This document shows positions 1 through 7,874 of a stretch of 64,000 nucleotides of DNA, in pieces; the stretch's first letter is position 1; each line of letters begins with the position of its first letter. The notes under the pieces were generated by a model. It did not search any database and was not told the origin of the DNA. It worked only from the letters and a program-made list of their open reading frames with translations. Source of the stretch: Roseibium sp. (GTDB taxonomy: Bacteria; Pseudomonadota; Alphaproteobacteria; Rhizobiales; Stappiaceae); assembly GCA_017643215.1 (NCBI GenBank), contig JAEPNV010000002.1, positions 368,413 through 432,412 of the forward strand, written 5' to 3'. Made by a program: the position numbers and the translations under genes.

Positions 1-46
1 CGGGTTCTCTGAACCATTCATCACACGCGATTGAGGAGCCAGCACG

Positions 47-556
47 ATGCGGCACATTCTTCAAGGTTTCACCATGTTCATCGATGGTGAAGACTTCGGC
101 TACGACACCGAAGAGATCGAAATCCCGATCCCGACCCCGGTCACCCAGGACTATCGGGGCGGGGGTATGGATCTCGGTGTCACCACACCTATCGCCGCGA
201 TCCAGGCCCTTGAGATCACGGTGAAGATGGCGGGTCATTCCCCGGACATCATGAAAAAACTCGCGCGTGGTCCCGGCCAAACCTCCAGGGTCATCTTCCG
301 CGGCTCCGTCTTGGCCGAAAGCAACTCCGGCACCGAGGCACATGTCTGCGTGGTCGAGGGCTCCGCCAATGGCGGGTCACGGGATCGCTGGCAGCGTGGC
401 GAGAAATCCGGCCTGGAATTCATCATCAACGGAATCCTCTACTTCCGTTACGAGGCCGATAACGAGGTCATCCATGAGCTGCAGGCCTGGCCGCCGAAGC
501 GCATTGTCAATGGCCTTGACCAGATCGCAAGCATCAACCGGGATCTCGGGTACTGA
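47..556 (+). CDS. Phage major tail tube protein (P2 FII family)
   Basis: This 169-residue protein matches the P2 FII tail tube family in length and pattern: an N-terminal strand region with FTMFIDGEDFGYDTEEIEIP, a central lysine- and glycine-rich part, and a C-terminal IVNGLDQIASINRDLGY-type end. FII subunits stack into the inner tube of a contractile tail, inside the sheath. The start at 47 has a GAGGAG ribosome site about 8 bases upstream. An open frame ends in TGA at 10-12 just before it, possibly the last codons of the sheath gene FI, but three codons prove nothing. The next gene, E, begins 2 bases downstream. Family assignment is by eye. Confidence 0.88.
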   Translation: MRHILQGFTMFIDGEDFGYDTEEIEIPIPTPVTQDYRGGGMDLGVTTPIAAIQALEITVKMAGHSPDIMKKLARGPGQTSRVIFRGSVLAESNSGTEAHVCVVEGSANGGSRDRWQRGEKSGLEFIINGILYFRYEADNEVIHELQAWPPKRIVNGLDQIASINRDLGY

Positions 557-558
557 GC

Positions 559-960
559 ATGACCAAAGTTGTAAAGGCCGCGAGCCCGGAACAGATCCGG
601 GCCGCCGAGGAACAAGCGGCGAAACCGCCACCCAAGTATGTCGGTGAAACGAAACGGGAGAAGGCCATCGAGTTGGCATTTCCCATCGAGTTCGACGGCA
701 AGGTCTATTCGGAACTGACCGTTCGTCGGATGACCGGCCGGGATTTGAAATCTCTTCAACAACATCAGAACAAGAATGAAGATGAGGCGGAGACCTTCCT
801 TCTCTCGATCATGACAGGGGCACCTGTCGAGGTCATCAACTATCTTGATGGCGACGACTATCTGTCCGTCATGGAGGCAGCCGAGCCTTTTTTGCCCCGC
901 CGCATCCTGGAGGAGGCAAAGCGAACTGCTTCCGCTGGGCGGAATACGCAGCATTCGTAG
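559..960 (+). CDS. Phage tail assembly protein E (short, zero-frame product)
   Basis: The zero-frame product is 133 residues, of the tail assembly chaperone type (P2 gpE / Mu gp41-like), with the typical core FPIEFDGKVYSELTVRRMTG at residues 36-55. Tail assembly proteins of this kind associate with the tape measure during tail building and are not in the finished particle. The gene lies between the tail tube gene and the tape-measure gene, the position of E in P2. Its 3' part contains the slippery heptamer T TTT TTG at 888-894, which should give a second, longer product (listed separately). Without slipping, translation ends at TAG 958-960. Confidence 0.85.
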   Translation: MTKVVKAASPEQIRAAEEQAAKPPPKYVGETKREKAIELAFPIEFDGKVYSELTVRRMTGRDLKSLQQHQNKNEDEAETFLLSIMTGAPVEVINYLDGDDYLSVMEAAEPFLPRRILEEAKRTASAGRNTQHS

Positions 961-1091
961 CGGCAACACTTCACTTCAACCGGACCGATCTGCTCGACAT
1001 GCCGTTCGATGAGCTTGTCGAAATCTGGTTTCCCGAGGCGCAGAAGATTTTCGAGGCGATACGATGTCCGTGGCACGCGAAGCGAAGCTGA
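559..1091 (+). CDS. Tail assembly fusion E-E' made by -1 ribosomal frameshift
   Basis: Predicted join of 559-891 and 891-1091, giving 177 residues. Zero-frame translation reaches T TTT TTG (888-894) with codons TTT and TTG in frame. A -1 slip continues from GCC at 894 and stays open to TGA at 1089-1091. The added 65 residues contain HFNRTDLLDMPFDELVEIWF, which closely resembles the P2 GpE/E' tail (aromatic-x-x-L-x-x-M-x-x-x-E-L). P2 itself is known to make E+E' by slipping on TTTTTTG. The extension overlaps the start of the tape-measure gene (1064) by 28 bases, as expected for this operon type. The slip itself is inferred, not measured. Confidence 0.8.
873..894 (+). promoter_or_regulatory. 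Programmed -1 frameshift signal (SD-like stimulator plus slippery heptamer)
   Basis: Slippery sequence T TTT TTG occupies 888-894 in the correct phase for E. A GGAGG sits at 873-877, 10 bases before it. Shine-Dalgarno-like elements 10-14 bases upstream are known stimulators of -1 slippage in bacteria. I do not see a strong stem-loop directly downstream. Confidence 0.78.
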
Positions 1092-3715
1092 TCATGCGCC
1101 TGATCGACCGGGTGAGTGGCCCCGCAAGGGCCATCACCGGGTCGTTGACGACGCTCGGAACTGTAAGCAAGACGCTCGGCGGCGCCAGCATGGCCGGGGC
1201 GAGGGCCTTTGCCCATCTCGGCCGGTCCGCGCGGCGAGCGTCATACGATACCGCTCTATTGTCCGCACCAATCCTGGCCGGCGCCAGTGCCGCCGCACGA
1301 TCGGTCTATGACTACGAGAAAATGGGCAACGCGGCCGAAGCGGTCGGTCGTCTAACCGAGGAGCAGCGCGAAAGGCTGGAAGCCCTGGGCAAGCAGCTCA
1401 ATGCCCGCTATCCGTTCCTGAACAAGGACATCCTCGACGCTTCATTCGAGCTTGGCCGCGCCGGCATGACCTTCAAACAGATCATGGGTGGGCTAGAGGA
1501 CACGCTCAACACATCGCTCGCCGGCGATATCGCGTTGGGAAAGACGGCCGACATCATGACCAACGTGGCGCAAGCCATGCGGCTCCCGATGGAATCCACG
1601 GAACAGACGTCGAAGACGATGCAGCGGATCTCCGATGTTCTCGCTTACGCTGCGACGCGGTCGAATACCAGTATAGAGGAAATGGCGGTCGCCTTCCGGT
1701 ATGTGGCGCCTCTCGCGGCGGCAACAGGCATGAGCCTGGAGCAGATGGCAACGGCCACCATGATGCTCGCCAATAACGGTATCAAGGGTTCCAACGCCGG
1801 TACCGGTCTGAGGTTCGCGCTGATCCGGATGATCAAGCCGACGAAGGACGCCATGGCGGCGTTCGAACGGCTCAATATCAACATCAAGGATTATGTAAAG
1901 GGCGCGCAAACCATCACCGGCGAACAGCTGGCCAATGCCCTGTCGCTTGAGGGGATCGACGCCTCAGGGCTCATCCCGGAAATGGACGATCTTCTCAAGA
2001 ACCCGAAGTTCTCCAAGGCGCCAGCCAAAATGGTCGCTCAGTTGACCGATCTTATTTCTGCGGAGCTCGGGGACGAAGGTGTCCTGCCAAGGAACGTCCT
2101 CGCAGATGCCCTTTCCAAGAACCTCACCGTTCTCGGAACCCAGGTCGATCTCCAGGGCTTCCTCAACGCAGTGCGGGACAATCCCGATGCTGAGGCATTG
2201 TTCCCTGTTATCTTCGGGGCCAGGCACGCAGCCAAGATCATGGCTGTCATGGCCGGAGACTTCGACGGCACGCTGTCGAAGATGGAGGAAAGCTACAAAG
2301 GCGCGGCCGACCGGATGTCAAGGATCCGGATGAAAGGTGTGGTCGGTGACTGGGCTCACTTGAGAGCCGTGATCGACAACTTCATCATGATGCTTTCCGA
2401 TTCCGGTGTGCTGAATAGCGCGATGACGGCGATCCGCGAGTTCACTGGTGCTGTCGGGGCCGTTGCCAGCCTCAATCCCGCGCTCCTGGAGTTTGGCACA
2501 TATGCACTGCTGGCGCTTGGAGCCCTTGCACCGCTTGGATTTGCCGTTGCCGGCGTTGCCGCGGCAGTCGGTTTCCTGATCAATCCGTTGACCTGGGCGG
2601 TCGGTGGTTTCGCCGCGCTCACCGGCTATCTCGCCGTGAAGAACTGGAAGAGTATCACATCGGCCGTTGAGGGTTTCTCGACATCGTTCCAGAGAAACAT
2701 GGGGCCAAAAACCCAACAGCTGGTTGACAGGCTCGGGCAGAAGGTCCGCGAGTTCTACGGCTGGGTCACAGGAGATCGGGAAGCCGGGTCGGAGTGGAGG
2801 TGGCGCAAGAGCGGGGCAAGCTGGGGCAAATGGCTGGCCGAGCGTGTCGAGTACGAAATTTCAGAGGTGCAAGCTCTTTATTCGGAGTTCGAGGCGGCCG
2901 GCCGTAACGTTGCCAGCTGGTTCAAAAAGGGCTGGGAAACCCTCGGTTCTATCGATTGGGACCGCTATCTCGATCTGGACTACGCCTACGAGAAGATCAC
3001 TCAGTTTTTCAAGTTCCTCGGTGATGTCCTCAACAGTCTGGTCGGTGCGCCAGACATGTCCGATACCGACAATATCCTTGCACAGGCGGCTTTCTTCGCA
3101 GCTGCCGAAAGGCGTTCCCGTGAAGGGCCCTTGGCCGCGCGTCCGGATGCCAGGAAAACCGCCGACGAGGCCGGAGCCGCAATAGACAAGCACACCAAGG
3201 ACTGGCCACAGGCAGCGAAGGACGCCCTGGACCGCTATACCATAGAGATCATTCGCAGCGGTGATAAGACCTCGGCAGAGGCGCGTGCGCTGGCCGAACG
3301 GGTCAAGGCCGAACTGGGAATCACGGTCAAGCCGATCATCGATCAGTCGTCACTCGATGCCACCATGGACAAGGCAGCGCGGATTGGCCAGATGCTGAAG
3401 TCCTTGGGTGTATCCGTCGGAACAGGTCCAACGCCGGCACCTGCCATCGCGGGCGAGCGTGCCCATGGCGGCCCTGTCCTTGCCAGGCGGACATATCTTG
3501 TTGGTGAAAAGGGGCCTGAGCTCTTCACGCCGTCTGGCGCCGGCCGCATTCATCCGAATTCGTCGCTTCCCGGCGGTCCGGTAACGATTCAGAACACGTT
3601 CCATGTGTCATCCGCTGATCCACTCCAGGCGGCCCGCGAAATCGGGCGTGTCCTGGAGCGGCAGTTGTCTCGCTCACAACAGCGGGCGCTCGACGGACGT
3701 CCTTCCTACGACTGA
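1064..3715 (+). CDS. Phage tail tape measure protein (P2 T / TP901 family)
   Basis: At 883 residues this is the longest gene of the tail operon, as expected for the protein that sets tail length. Residues about 80-300 form the TP901-type core (long helices, with the signature region around EEMAVAFRYVAPLAAATGMS). Residues about 474-527 are hydrophobic and Gly/Ala-rich, typical of the membrane-spanning part used in DNA injection. The C-terminus carries the common tape-measure motif LVGEKGPELFTPSGAGRIHP at about 816-835. ATG 1064 lies inside the 3' end of the frameshifted E' frame, so translation is probably coupled to E/E'. The gene is complete, with no frameshift seen. Confidence 0.92.
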   Translation: MSVAREAKLIMRLIDRVSGPARAITGSLTTLGTVSKTLGGASMAGARAFAHLGRSARRASYDTALLSAPILAGASAAARSVYDYEKMGNAAEAVGRLTEEQRERLEALGKQLNARYPFLNKDILDASFELGRAGMTFKQIMGGLEDTLNTSLAGDIALGKTADIMTNVAQAMRLPMESTEQTSKTMQRISDVLAYAATRSNTSIEEMAVAFRYVAPLAAATGMSLEQMATATMMLANNGIKGSNAGTGLRFALIRMIKPTKDAMAAFERLNINIKDYVKGAQTITGEQLANALSLEGIDASGLIPEMDDLLKNPKFSKAPAKMVAQLTDLISAELGDEGVLPRNVLADALSKNLTVLGTQVDLQGFLNAVRDNPDAEALFPVIFGARHAAKIMAVMAGDFDGTLSKMEESYKGAADRMSRIRMKGVVGDWAHLRAVIDNFIMMLSDSGVLNSAMTAIREFTGAVGAVASLNPALLEFGTYALLALGALAPLGFAVAGVAAAVGFLINPLTWAVGGFAALTGYLAVKNWKSITSAVEGFSTSFQRNMGPKTQQLVDRLGQKVREFYGWVTGDREAGSEWRWRKSGASWGKWLAERVEYEISEVQALYSEFEAAGRNVASWFKKGWETLGSIDWDRYLDLDYAYEKITQFFKFLGDVLNSLVGAPDMSDTDNILAQAAFFAAAERRSREGPLAARPDARKTADEAGAAIDKHTKDWPQAAKDALDRYTIEIIRSGDKTSAEARALAERVKAELGITVKPIIDQSSLDATMDKAARIGQMLKSLGVSVGTGPTPAPAIAGERAHGGPVLARRTYLVGEKGPELFTPSGAGRIHPNSSLPGGPVTIQNTFHVSSADPLQAAREIGRVLERQLSRSQQRALDGRPSYD

Positions 3716-3723
3716 GGTCAGCC

Positions 3724-4158
3724 ATGCTTATGGGTTGGGGACCATTCCGGTTCACCGTGCCGACCTATTCGGTCGAGCAGCTGAAACGTAATACGGCCGC
3801 AAGGGTCCAGAGCGCGCCGGTGGTCGGCGGACGGCCGATCACGCATCTGCTGGGGGCTGGTGAGGAAACGATCAGTCTGGAGTCCACGTTCTTCCCCCAT
3901 CATCTCAACAAGGGCGGCCTGTCTCAGCTGAGCGGCGTCAGGGACGCCGTAACGGCTCAGACTCCACATCTTCTCGTGCATGTCAGTGGTCTGGTCTTCG
4001 GCCGCTGGGTGGCAACCGCGGTCGACGAAGGCCAGACCACTTTCGCGGCCGACGGATTGCCCTGTGAGGTCACGACAACGCTTGAGTTGACCCGATACAT
4101 TTCCGGCGGGATCCCGATTGGATCCGGCGGAACAGTTCCGTTCGTCAATGTGTTCTGA
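3724..4158 (+). CDS. Phage tail protein U (tail terminator/completion, P2 U family)
   Basis: 144 residues beginning MLMGWGPFRFTVPTYSVEQL, the usual opening of P2 gpU relatives (GxFxFxVxTxxYxxL). It then has the conserved block PVVGGRPITHLLGAGEETIS and a beta-rich middle ending in LELTRY. GpU-type proteins act at the end of the tail during completion of the contractile tail. The gene follows T by 8 bases and its stop TGA overlaps the ATG of D (TGATG, 4156-4160), which indicates translational coupling. Order T-U-D is that of P2. Confidence 0.87.
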   Translation: MLMGWGPFRFTVPTYSVEQLKRNTAARVQSAPVVGGRPITHLLGAGEETISLESTFFPHHLNKGGLSQLSGVRDAVTAQTPHLLVHVSGLVFGRWVATAVDEGQTTFAADGLPCEVTTTLELTRYISGGIPIGSGGTVPFVNVF

Positions 4159-5159
4159 TGCGGCCGTATTTCGATATCTCCGCTGGTGGTCAGAGCATCA
4201 CCGGTCCTCTATCCCAATTCAGTTTGGCGCTGACCATCGTCGATAGCTCCGGGAAGAATGCCGATAATCTGCAGCTCGATGTCTCGGATCCCAATGGTGT
4301 CTTCGCGGTCCCGTCTACCGGCCAGACTCTCGGCGCCATAGCCGGGTATGTCGACCAGGTCAGGAACTTTGGCGACTTCATTGTCGACCAGGTTTCCTTT
4401 GCCGGATATCCCCAGACGATCACGGTTTCGGCACAGTCCGCCGATGCGATGTCGGCGCAAAAGCAGAAGCGGACGGAGTCATACACCAGGGAAGAGTATC
4501 CGACCTATGGCAGCATCTTCCAAAAGCTCGCCGGCCGGAACGGACTGAGCCTCGCGATCTCTCCATCCCTGGCCTCAAAGACCGTCGTCTATGAAGCCCA
4601 ATCCGAAGAGGATGACATCGCTTTTGCGACACGCATCGCAAAGAAGATCGATGGCGGGGTCACGGTCAAATCCGGCCGGCTTGTGGTCATCCAGAACGGC
4701 GCCGGCCTTTCCGCATCCGGCTTGTCGCTTCCCTCGATCGTCGTGGCGCCCGGGCTCAATCTCCTGGCCGATGGAGGCGGCTACCAGGTCACGCTGGTCG
4801 ACAAGCCGAAACACGGAACGGTCAAAGCGACATGGTTCGATCGGCAGAAGGCAAGGAACACTGTTGTCATCAAGGAAACGGGCAGCTCCGGACCGGAGTT
4901 CGTCATCCGCCAGCCGTTCCAAAGCGAAGAGGATGCCACCAAAGCCGCGGAAGCCAAGGTCAAGGAGCTCTCCAGGGCAGGGGGCAGCGCCACGTTTTCG
5001 ATCGCGGGTGATCCCTATGCCCAAGCGGAGGCATTTGTCCAGGTCGCCGGTGTCAGGCCGGGTGTTGATGGGCCGTGGAGGGCAAAGACTGTGTCCCACT
5101 ACTGGTCTGGATCCAAGGCGTACACGACGACGCTGGAATGCGAGATCCCGACGGCATAA
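4158..5159 (+). CDS. Phage late control / baseplate hub protein D
   Basis: 333 residues starting MRPYFDISAGGQSITGPLSQ, followed by LALTIVDSSGKNADNLQLDV, the N-terminal pattern of the gpD family. This family resembles gp27/VgrG and forms the hub under the tail tube. The middle contains EYPTYGSIFQKLAGRNGLSL and a later beta-rich region ending in TTTLECEIPTA. The start overlaps the stop of U. P2 gpD is called 'late control' for historical reasons; the structural hub role is what family knowledge supports. Length is slightly shorter than P2 gpD (387 residues). Confidence 0.87.
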   Translation: MRPYFDISAGGQSITGPLSQFSLALTIVDSSGKNADNLQLDVSDPNGVFAVPSTGQTLGAIAGYVDQVRNFGDFIVDQVSFAGYPQTITVSAQSADAMSAQKQKRTESYTREEYPTYGSIFQKLAGRNGLSLAISPSLASKTVVYEAQSEEDDIAFATRIAKKIDGGVTVKSGRLVVIQNGAGLSASGLSLPSIVVAPGLNLLADGGGYQVTLVDKPKHGTVKATWFDRQKARNTVVIKETGSSGPEFVIRQPFQSEEDATKAAEAKVKELSRAGGSATFSIAGDPYAQAEAFVQVAGVRPGVDGPWRAKTVSHYWSGSKAYTTTLECEIPTA

Positions 5160-5171
5160 CAGGAGCACGGG

Positions 5172-5399
5172 ATGCAATTCGACATCTCACCAAGTGGGGT
5201 CGCGACATACGTGACCGCCGAGAACGATATGGTCGACCTCATCGCCTGGAACTACTACGGGCGGCATGCAACCGTTGCGGTCCTCGACGCCAATCCCGGG
5301 CTTGCCGAGCACGGACCGCACTTACCGGCCGGTCTCACGATCACGCTGCCGCAGCTTCCATCTGAACCGCCGGCGCCGACGATATCCCTCTGGGATTGA
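5172..5399 (+). CDS. Phage tail protein X (LysM-like)
   Basis: 75 residues with a LysM-like arrangement: YVTAENDMVDLIAWNYYGRH, then VAVLDANPGLAEHGPHLPAG, then LTITLPQLP. This is the standard pattern of P2 gpX and related baseplate or tail proteins, which have a short peptidoglycan-binding-type fold at or near the tail tip. A GGAGC ribosome site precedes ATG 5172. It is the last gene before the terminator at 5422, so it closes the tail operon. In P2, X lies with the head completion and lysis genes; here it follows D. Confidence 0.85.
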   Translation: MQFDISPSGVATYVTAENDMVDLIAWNYYGRHATVAVLDANPGLAEHGPHLPAGLTITLPQLPSEPPAPTISLWD

Positions 5400-5421
5400 T
5401 CATCTCCACACGACGACCACG

Positions 5422-5445
5422 GGCCCGCCTTGCGCGGGCCTTTTC
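5422..5445 (+). terminator. Intrinsic terminator after the tail operon
   Basis: Perfect 7-bp stem GGCCCGC (5422-5428) / GCGGGCC (5434-5440), a 5-base loop, then TTTTCATT. It lies between gene X and the endolysin, separating tail and lysis transcription or letting only some transcripts pass. Confidence 0.75.
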
Positions 5446-5462
5446 ATTGGGAAGGTAGACGC

Positions 5463-6413
5463 ATGACGGAAGTCAGCAAAAAGGGATTGGCCTTCATTGC
5501 ATCGCATGAGGGTTTCGTCGGCCGGGCTTATCTCGACCCGGTCGGAATCATCACCATCGGATACGGTTTCACAATGCGCAGCGGCGTCTTCAAGGCCTGG
5601 GCCAAGGAGAAATGGGGCCGCTCGCTCCGCATGGGGGACCGCGTCTCGCGGAGCGATGCCGATGTCATCTTGAGAACACTCTTGGCCGAGGAGTACGAGC
5701 CACCGGTCCGGACCATGATCGGCGACTTGCCGCAGCACCAGCACGATGCCTGTGCGTCGGCCTGCTACAACCTGGGCCCGCGCTGCCTGAAATGGAAATG
5801 GGCCCAAGCCCTGAAGAAGTCGCTTCAGACCAGCTCTGCTACAGGACAGCGGAGCGCGGTTCGTGAATCTGCCCGGCTTCTGCGCAAGACCGGAACGACG
5901 GCCGCCGGCCGGACCCTTGCAGGCTTGGTCAGACGCCGCAAGGAAGAGGCCGCGCTGATCGAGCACGGCGTCTATTCCACCGGCAATGCCCGGCACGTCC
6001 AGAACGAAGACATCAAGAAGCCGGAGCCGGATGTCATGGAGGCCCAGGAACTCCTGAAAGGGCGCGGCATCGATCCCGGTGCGATCGACGGAATCTTCGG
6101 GCCGAAGACCCGGGCCGCGATCCTCGCTTACCAGGCGCTTCATCCCCACCTTGAAAACGACGGCGTCCTGGGTCCGGCAACGCTGACCCAGTTGCGCAAG
6201 GATGCCAGCATGGTCAAGCGCGCCGTGGAATCCGGCGCCAAGAAGCTGGTGCCGACGGCAACCGGTGTTGGTGGTCTCAGCTACCTCTCGGATCTGCCCT
6301 GGATCTGGATTGCCGCCGGCGTTGTCGTCGCCGGCATCGCCCTCTTCGCCTGGCACAACCGCGACATCATCGGCCGCCGTCTCAACAAGATGTCCGGGCG
6401 GACGGCGCTGTGA
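5463..6413 (+). CDS. Phage endolysin: GH24 lysozyme with peptidoglycan-binding and membrane domains
   Basis: The protein should cleave peptidoglycan at lysis. The GH24 triad E16-x8-D25-x5-T31 is intact (EGFVGRAYLD, then PVGIIT), and this domain runs to about residue 165. A PG_binding_1 domain follows at about 192-247 (AQELLKGRGIDPGAIDGIFG). Residues about 279-298 (LPWIWIAAGVVVAGIALFAW) form one membrane span near the C-terminus, which is unusual: most secreted endolysins carry their anchor at the N-terminus. I chose ATG 5463 (316 residues) because GGGAAGG precedes it; a longer frame from 5430 begins inside the terminator hairpin. It is the first gene of the lysis cassette and overlaps the spanin gene (GTGA). 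Confidence 0.9.
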   Translation: MTEVSKKGLAFIASHEGFVGRAYLDPVGIITIGYGFTMRSGVFKAWAKEKWGRSLRMGDRVSRSDADVILRTLLAEEYEPPVRTMIGDLPQHQHDACASACYNLGPRCLKWKWAQALKKSLQTSSATGQRSAVRESARLLRKTGTTAAGRTLAGLVRRRKEEAALIEHGVYSTGNARHVQNEDIKKPEPDVMEAQELLKGRGIDPGAIDGIFGPKTRAAILAYQALHPHLENDGVLGPATLTQLRKDASMVKRAVESGAKKLVPTATGVGGLSYLSDLPWIWIAAGVVVAGIALFAWHNRDIIGRRLNKMSGRTAL

Positions 6414-6682
6414 CGGCCGTTCTCCGTTTCCTTCTGACGACCAATGGCGGCCGGACGGCACTGCTCCTGCTTGCCGTTGGTCTGGCGCTCGCCGCGGCGC
6501 AGGGGGTCGGATATCTGCGCGGTAAGTCAGACGAAGCGACCCGGAACGAGATCCGGGATCTGAAAAGCCGCAACGATCAGCTCAATGAAAGGAACGAGAC
6601 CGATGCGCAAGTCTGGCCAATGGATGATCGCGCTATCTGTGAGCAGCTTGGCGGCGTGTTCATCGACGGGCGGTGTGACTGA
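6410..6682 (+). CDS. Inner-membrane spanin candidate (Rz-like)
   Basis: 90 residues with one N-terminal membrane segment (about residues 16-35, RTALLLLAVGLALAAAQGVG) followed by a charged helix likely to form a coiled coil (RNEIRDLKSRNDQLNERN). This is the layout of an i-spanin such as lambda Rz, which spans the periplasm with its lipoprotein partner to fuse the membranes at lysis. It starts with GTG overlapping the endolysin stop. The periplasmic part is short compared with lambda Rz (153 residues). A lipoprotein gene begins inside it in another frame, which supports the call. No sequence-level homology is claimed. Confidence 0.65.
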   Translation: MTAVLRFLLTTNGGRTALLLLAVGLALAAAQGVGYLRGKSDEATRNEIRDLKSRNDQLNERNETDAQVWPMDDRAICEQLGGVFIDGRCD

Positions 6683-6824
6683 CGGTCTTGGCTACCGTCA
6701 GCTTCTTCCCAACGCTGCGGTGCGCTCCTGCATCGTGGAGCAGGATCGCGCGTTCGCGCGTGAGCTCGTCGCGCACAACATCCAATGCATGAAAGACGCC
6801 GGCTGCGTGAAGGTGCGCAGCTGA
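6603..6824 (+). CDS. Outer-membrane lipoprotein spanin candidate (Rz1-like), nested start inside Rz
   Basis: 73 residues in the +1 frame relative to the i-spanin, starting inside it and running past its end. The N-terminus is a clear lipoprotein signal: MRKSGQWMIALSVSSLAAC, with lipobox LAAC and lipidated Cys19. ATG 6603 has AAAGGAA about 9 bases upstream; an earlier in-frame ATG (6585) is less likely because it would put charged residues before the signal. Rz/Rz1 pairs with overlapping frames are a classic lysis layout. The mature part is not proline-rich, unlike lambda Rz1, and has three extra Cys. The role is inferred from signal and position. Confidence 0.62.
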   Translation: MRKSGQWMIALSVSSLAACSSTGGVTDGLGYRQLLPNAAVRSCIVEQDRAFARELVAHNIQCMKDAGCVKVRS

Positions 6825-6923
6825 AGGCCATCTGTTGACCCGCATGGCCGCCTTGGCCTGTCAGGCCCGTTTTGCTGCGGATTTGGTGAACTGCTGTCGC
6901 TCTCAAATCGATTGGGAAAATAG

Positions 6924-7247
6924 ATGAAAGAATGGACCGATTGGCTGTTGCAGCTGCCGCTGAGCCGTTTCGCGGTCATTGCCATTTTCGCTGCGATCGG
7001 CGCGGCGCTGCCGAAGGACCTATCGGTGCGCGACCGGTTGATGACGTTTTTTGTCGGGTTCATGGCAGCACTCGTATTCGGTGAACCTGTGCGCCAGATG
7101 TTGAGCCTTTCAGAGGCATGGGCCTTTGGTATGGCGGGAATCCTGGCAATGACCGGCCGGAACCTTGCCGTCTTTGTCCTGCGCGCTTCACGCGATCCGA
7201 AATCCTTCGCCCGCGACCTCATGGAGATCTGGCGCGGCCGGAAGTGA
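6924..7247 (+). CDS. Small phage membrane protein, holin candidate
   Basis: 107 residues with about three hydrophobic segments: near 14-31 (SRFAVIAIFAAIGAALPK), 40-58 (MTFFVGFMAALVFGEPVRQ) and 67-87 (AFGMAGILAMTGRNLAVFVL). The C-terminus is basic (RDPKSFARDLMEIWRGRK). Small size, several membrane spans, a charged tail and a place directly after the endolysin and spanins all suit a holin, which would form the membrane holes that release the endolysin. I do not recognise a specific holin family. The terminator at 7330 follows. Confidence 0.55.
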   Translation: MKEWTDWLLQLPLSRFAVIAIFAAIGAALPKDLSVRDRLMTFFVGFMAALVFGEPVRQMLSLSEAWAFGMAGILAMTGRNLAVFVLRASRDPKSFARDLMEIWRGRK

Positions 7248-7329
7248 ACCTCCGCCCGGATTGGTTTGCGTCTCTCGGAAACTTATCAGCTCCCCAAGGC
7301 TCGGCACCTCCAAGCCGGCCCGACTCAAT

Positions 7330-7357
7330 GCCCCGCAGCAATGCGGGGCTTTTTTTT
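7330..7357 (+). terminator. Strong intrinsic terminator closing the lysis cassette
   Basis: 8-bp perfect stem GCCCCGCA (7330-7337) / TGCGGGGC (7342-7349), 4-base loop, then eight T (7350-7357). It stands between the plus-strand late genes and the convergent minus-strand accessory genes. Confidence 0.9.
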
Positions 7358-7377
7358 GTGCGTACTGCCTTGAACGG

Positions 7378-7611
7378 TCACTGCTGCTTCATCTCTGCCC
7401 ATTGGCTTGCTGCGGTTTCCGCCGATGCCTTGGCATCTTCTTTTGTGTTGGCGAGGCCTTGCGCGATCAGCCGGGTTTCATTGACAACCCAGAACCATCG
7501 CCGGCCGTCCGGCTCCAGATAGACACGTGCGCACAGTGTGGGGTGCGCTGGATGCGTTCCCGTTCCATCTGTGAGCTTGTGTGGCCAGGTCCGCCGCCAG
7601 GTGAGTTTCAT
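7378..7611 (-). CDS. Hypothetical phage protein
   Basis: 77 residues, MKLTWRRTWPHKLTDGTGTH at the N-terminus, then VYLEPDGRRWFWVVNETRLI and a C-terminal helix rich in Ala, Glu and Lys. No family recognised. It overlaps the upstream gene by 4 bases and is the last gene of the minus-strand operon before the convergent terminator. The central part looks like a small beta structure followed by one helix. Confidence 0.6.
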   Translation of the reverse strand: MKLTWRRTWPHKLTDGTGTHPAHPTLCARVYLEPDGRRWFWVVNETRLIAQGLANTKEDAKASAETAASQWAEMKQQ

Positions 7612-7874
7612 ATGGTGTTGACGCTGGCAGTGGCGAGCCTTCGAGCTGCCGCCTTTAAAGCGGCGGCCGATGAAAACGAGAGCGACTCCCGGGCCTTACT
7701 CATCTCCTCATCGAGGATCGCTTCAGCATCGGCTCGGGAATATCCCAACCGGTCCGCGCGAATGTAGTATGTGTCGAGATCGCGGACCAGCTTCGAGTAC
7801 CGGCCGATTTCCGGGAGCAGGGACCAGATCATCTTAAGCCATGCCTCATGTCCGGACATCTGATCATTCGTCAC
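7608..7874 (-). CDS. Hypothetical phage protein
   Basis: 88 residues, predicted mostly helical (MTNDQMSGHEAWLKMIWSLL at the start; SRADAEAILDEEMSKARESL in the middle). No family recognised, no Cys or membrane segment. It overlaps both neighbours by a few bases, as is common in this phage operon. Function unknown. Confidence 0.6.
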   Translation of the reverse strand: MTNDQMSGHEAWLKMIWSLLPEIGRYSKLVRDLDTYYIRADRLGYSRADAEAILDEEMSKARESLSFSSAAALKAAARRLATASVNTI

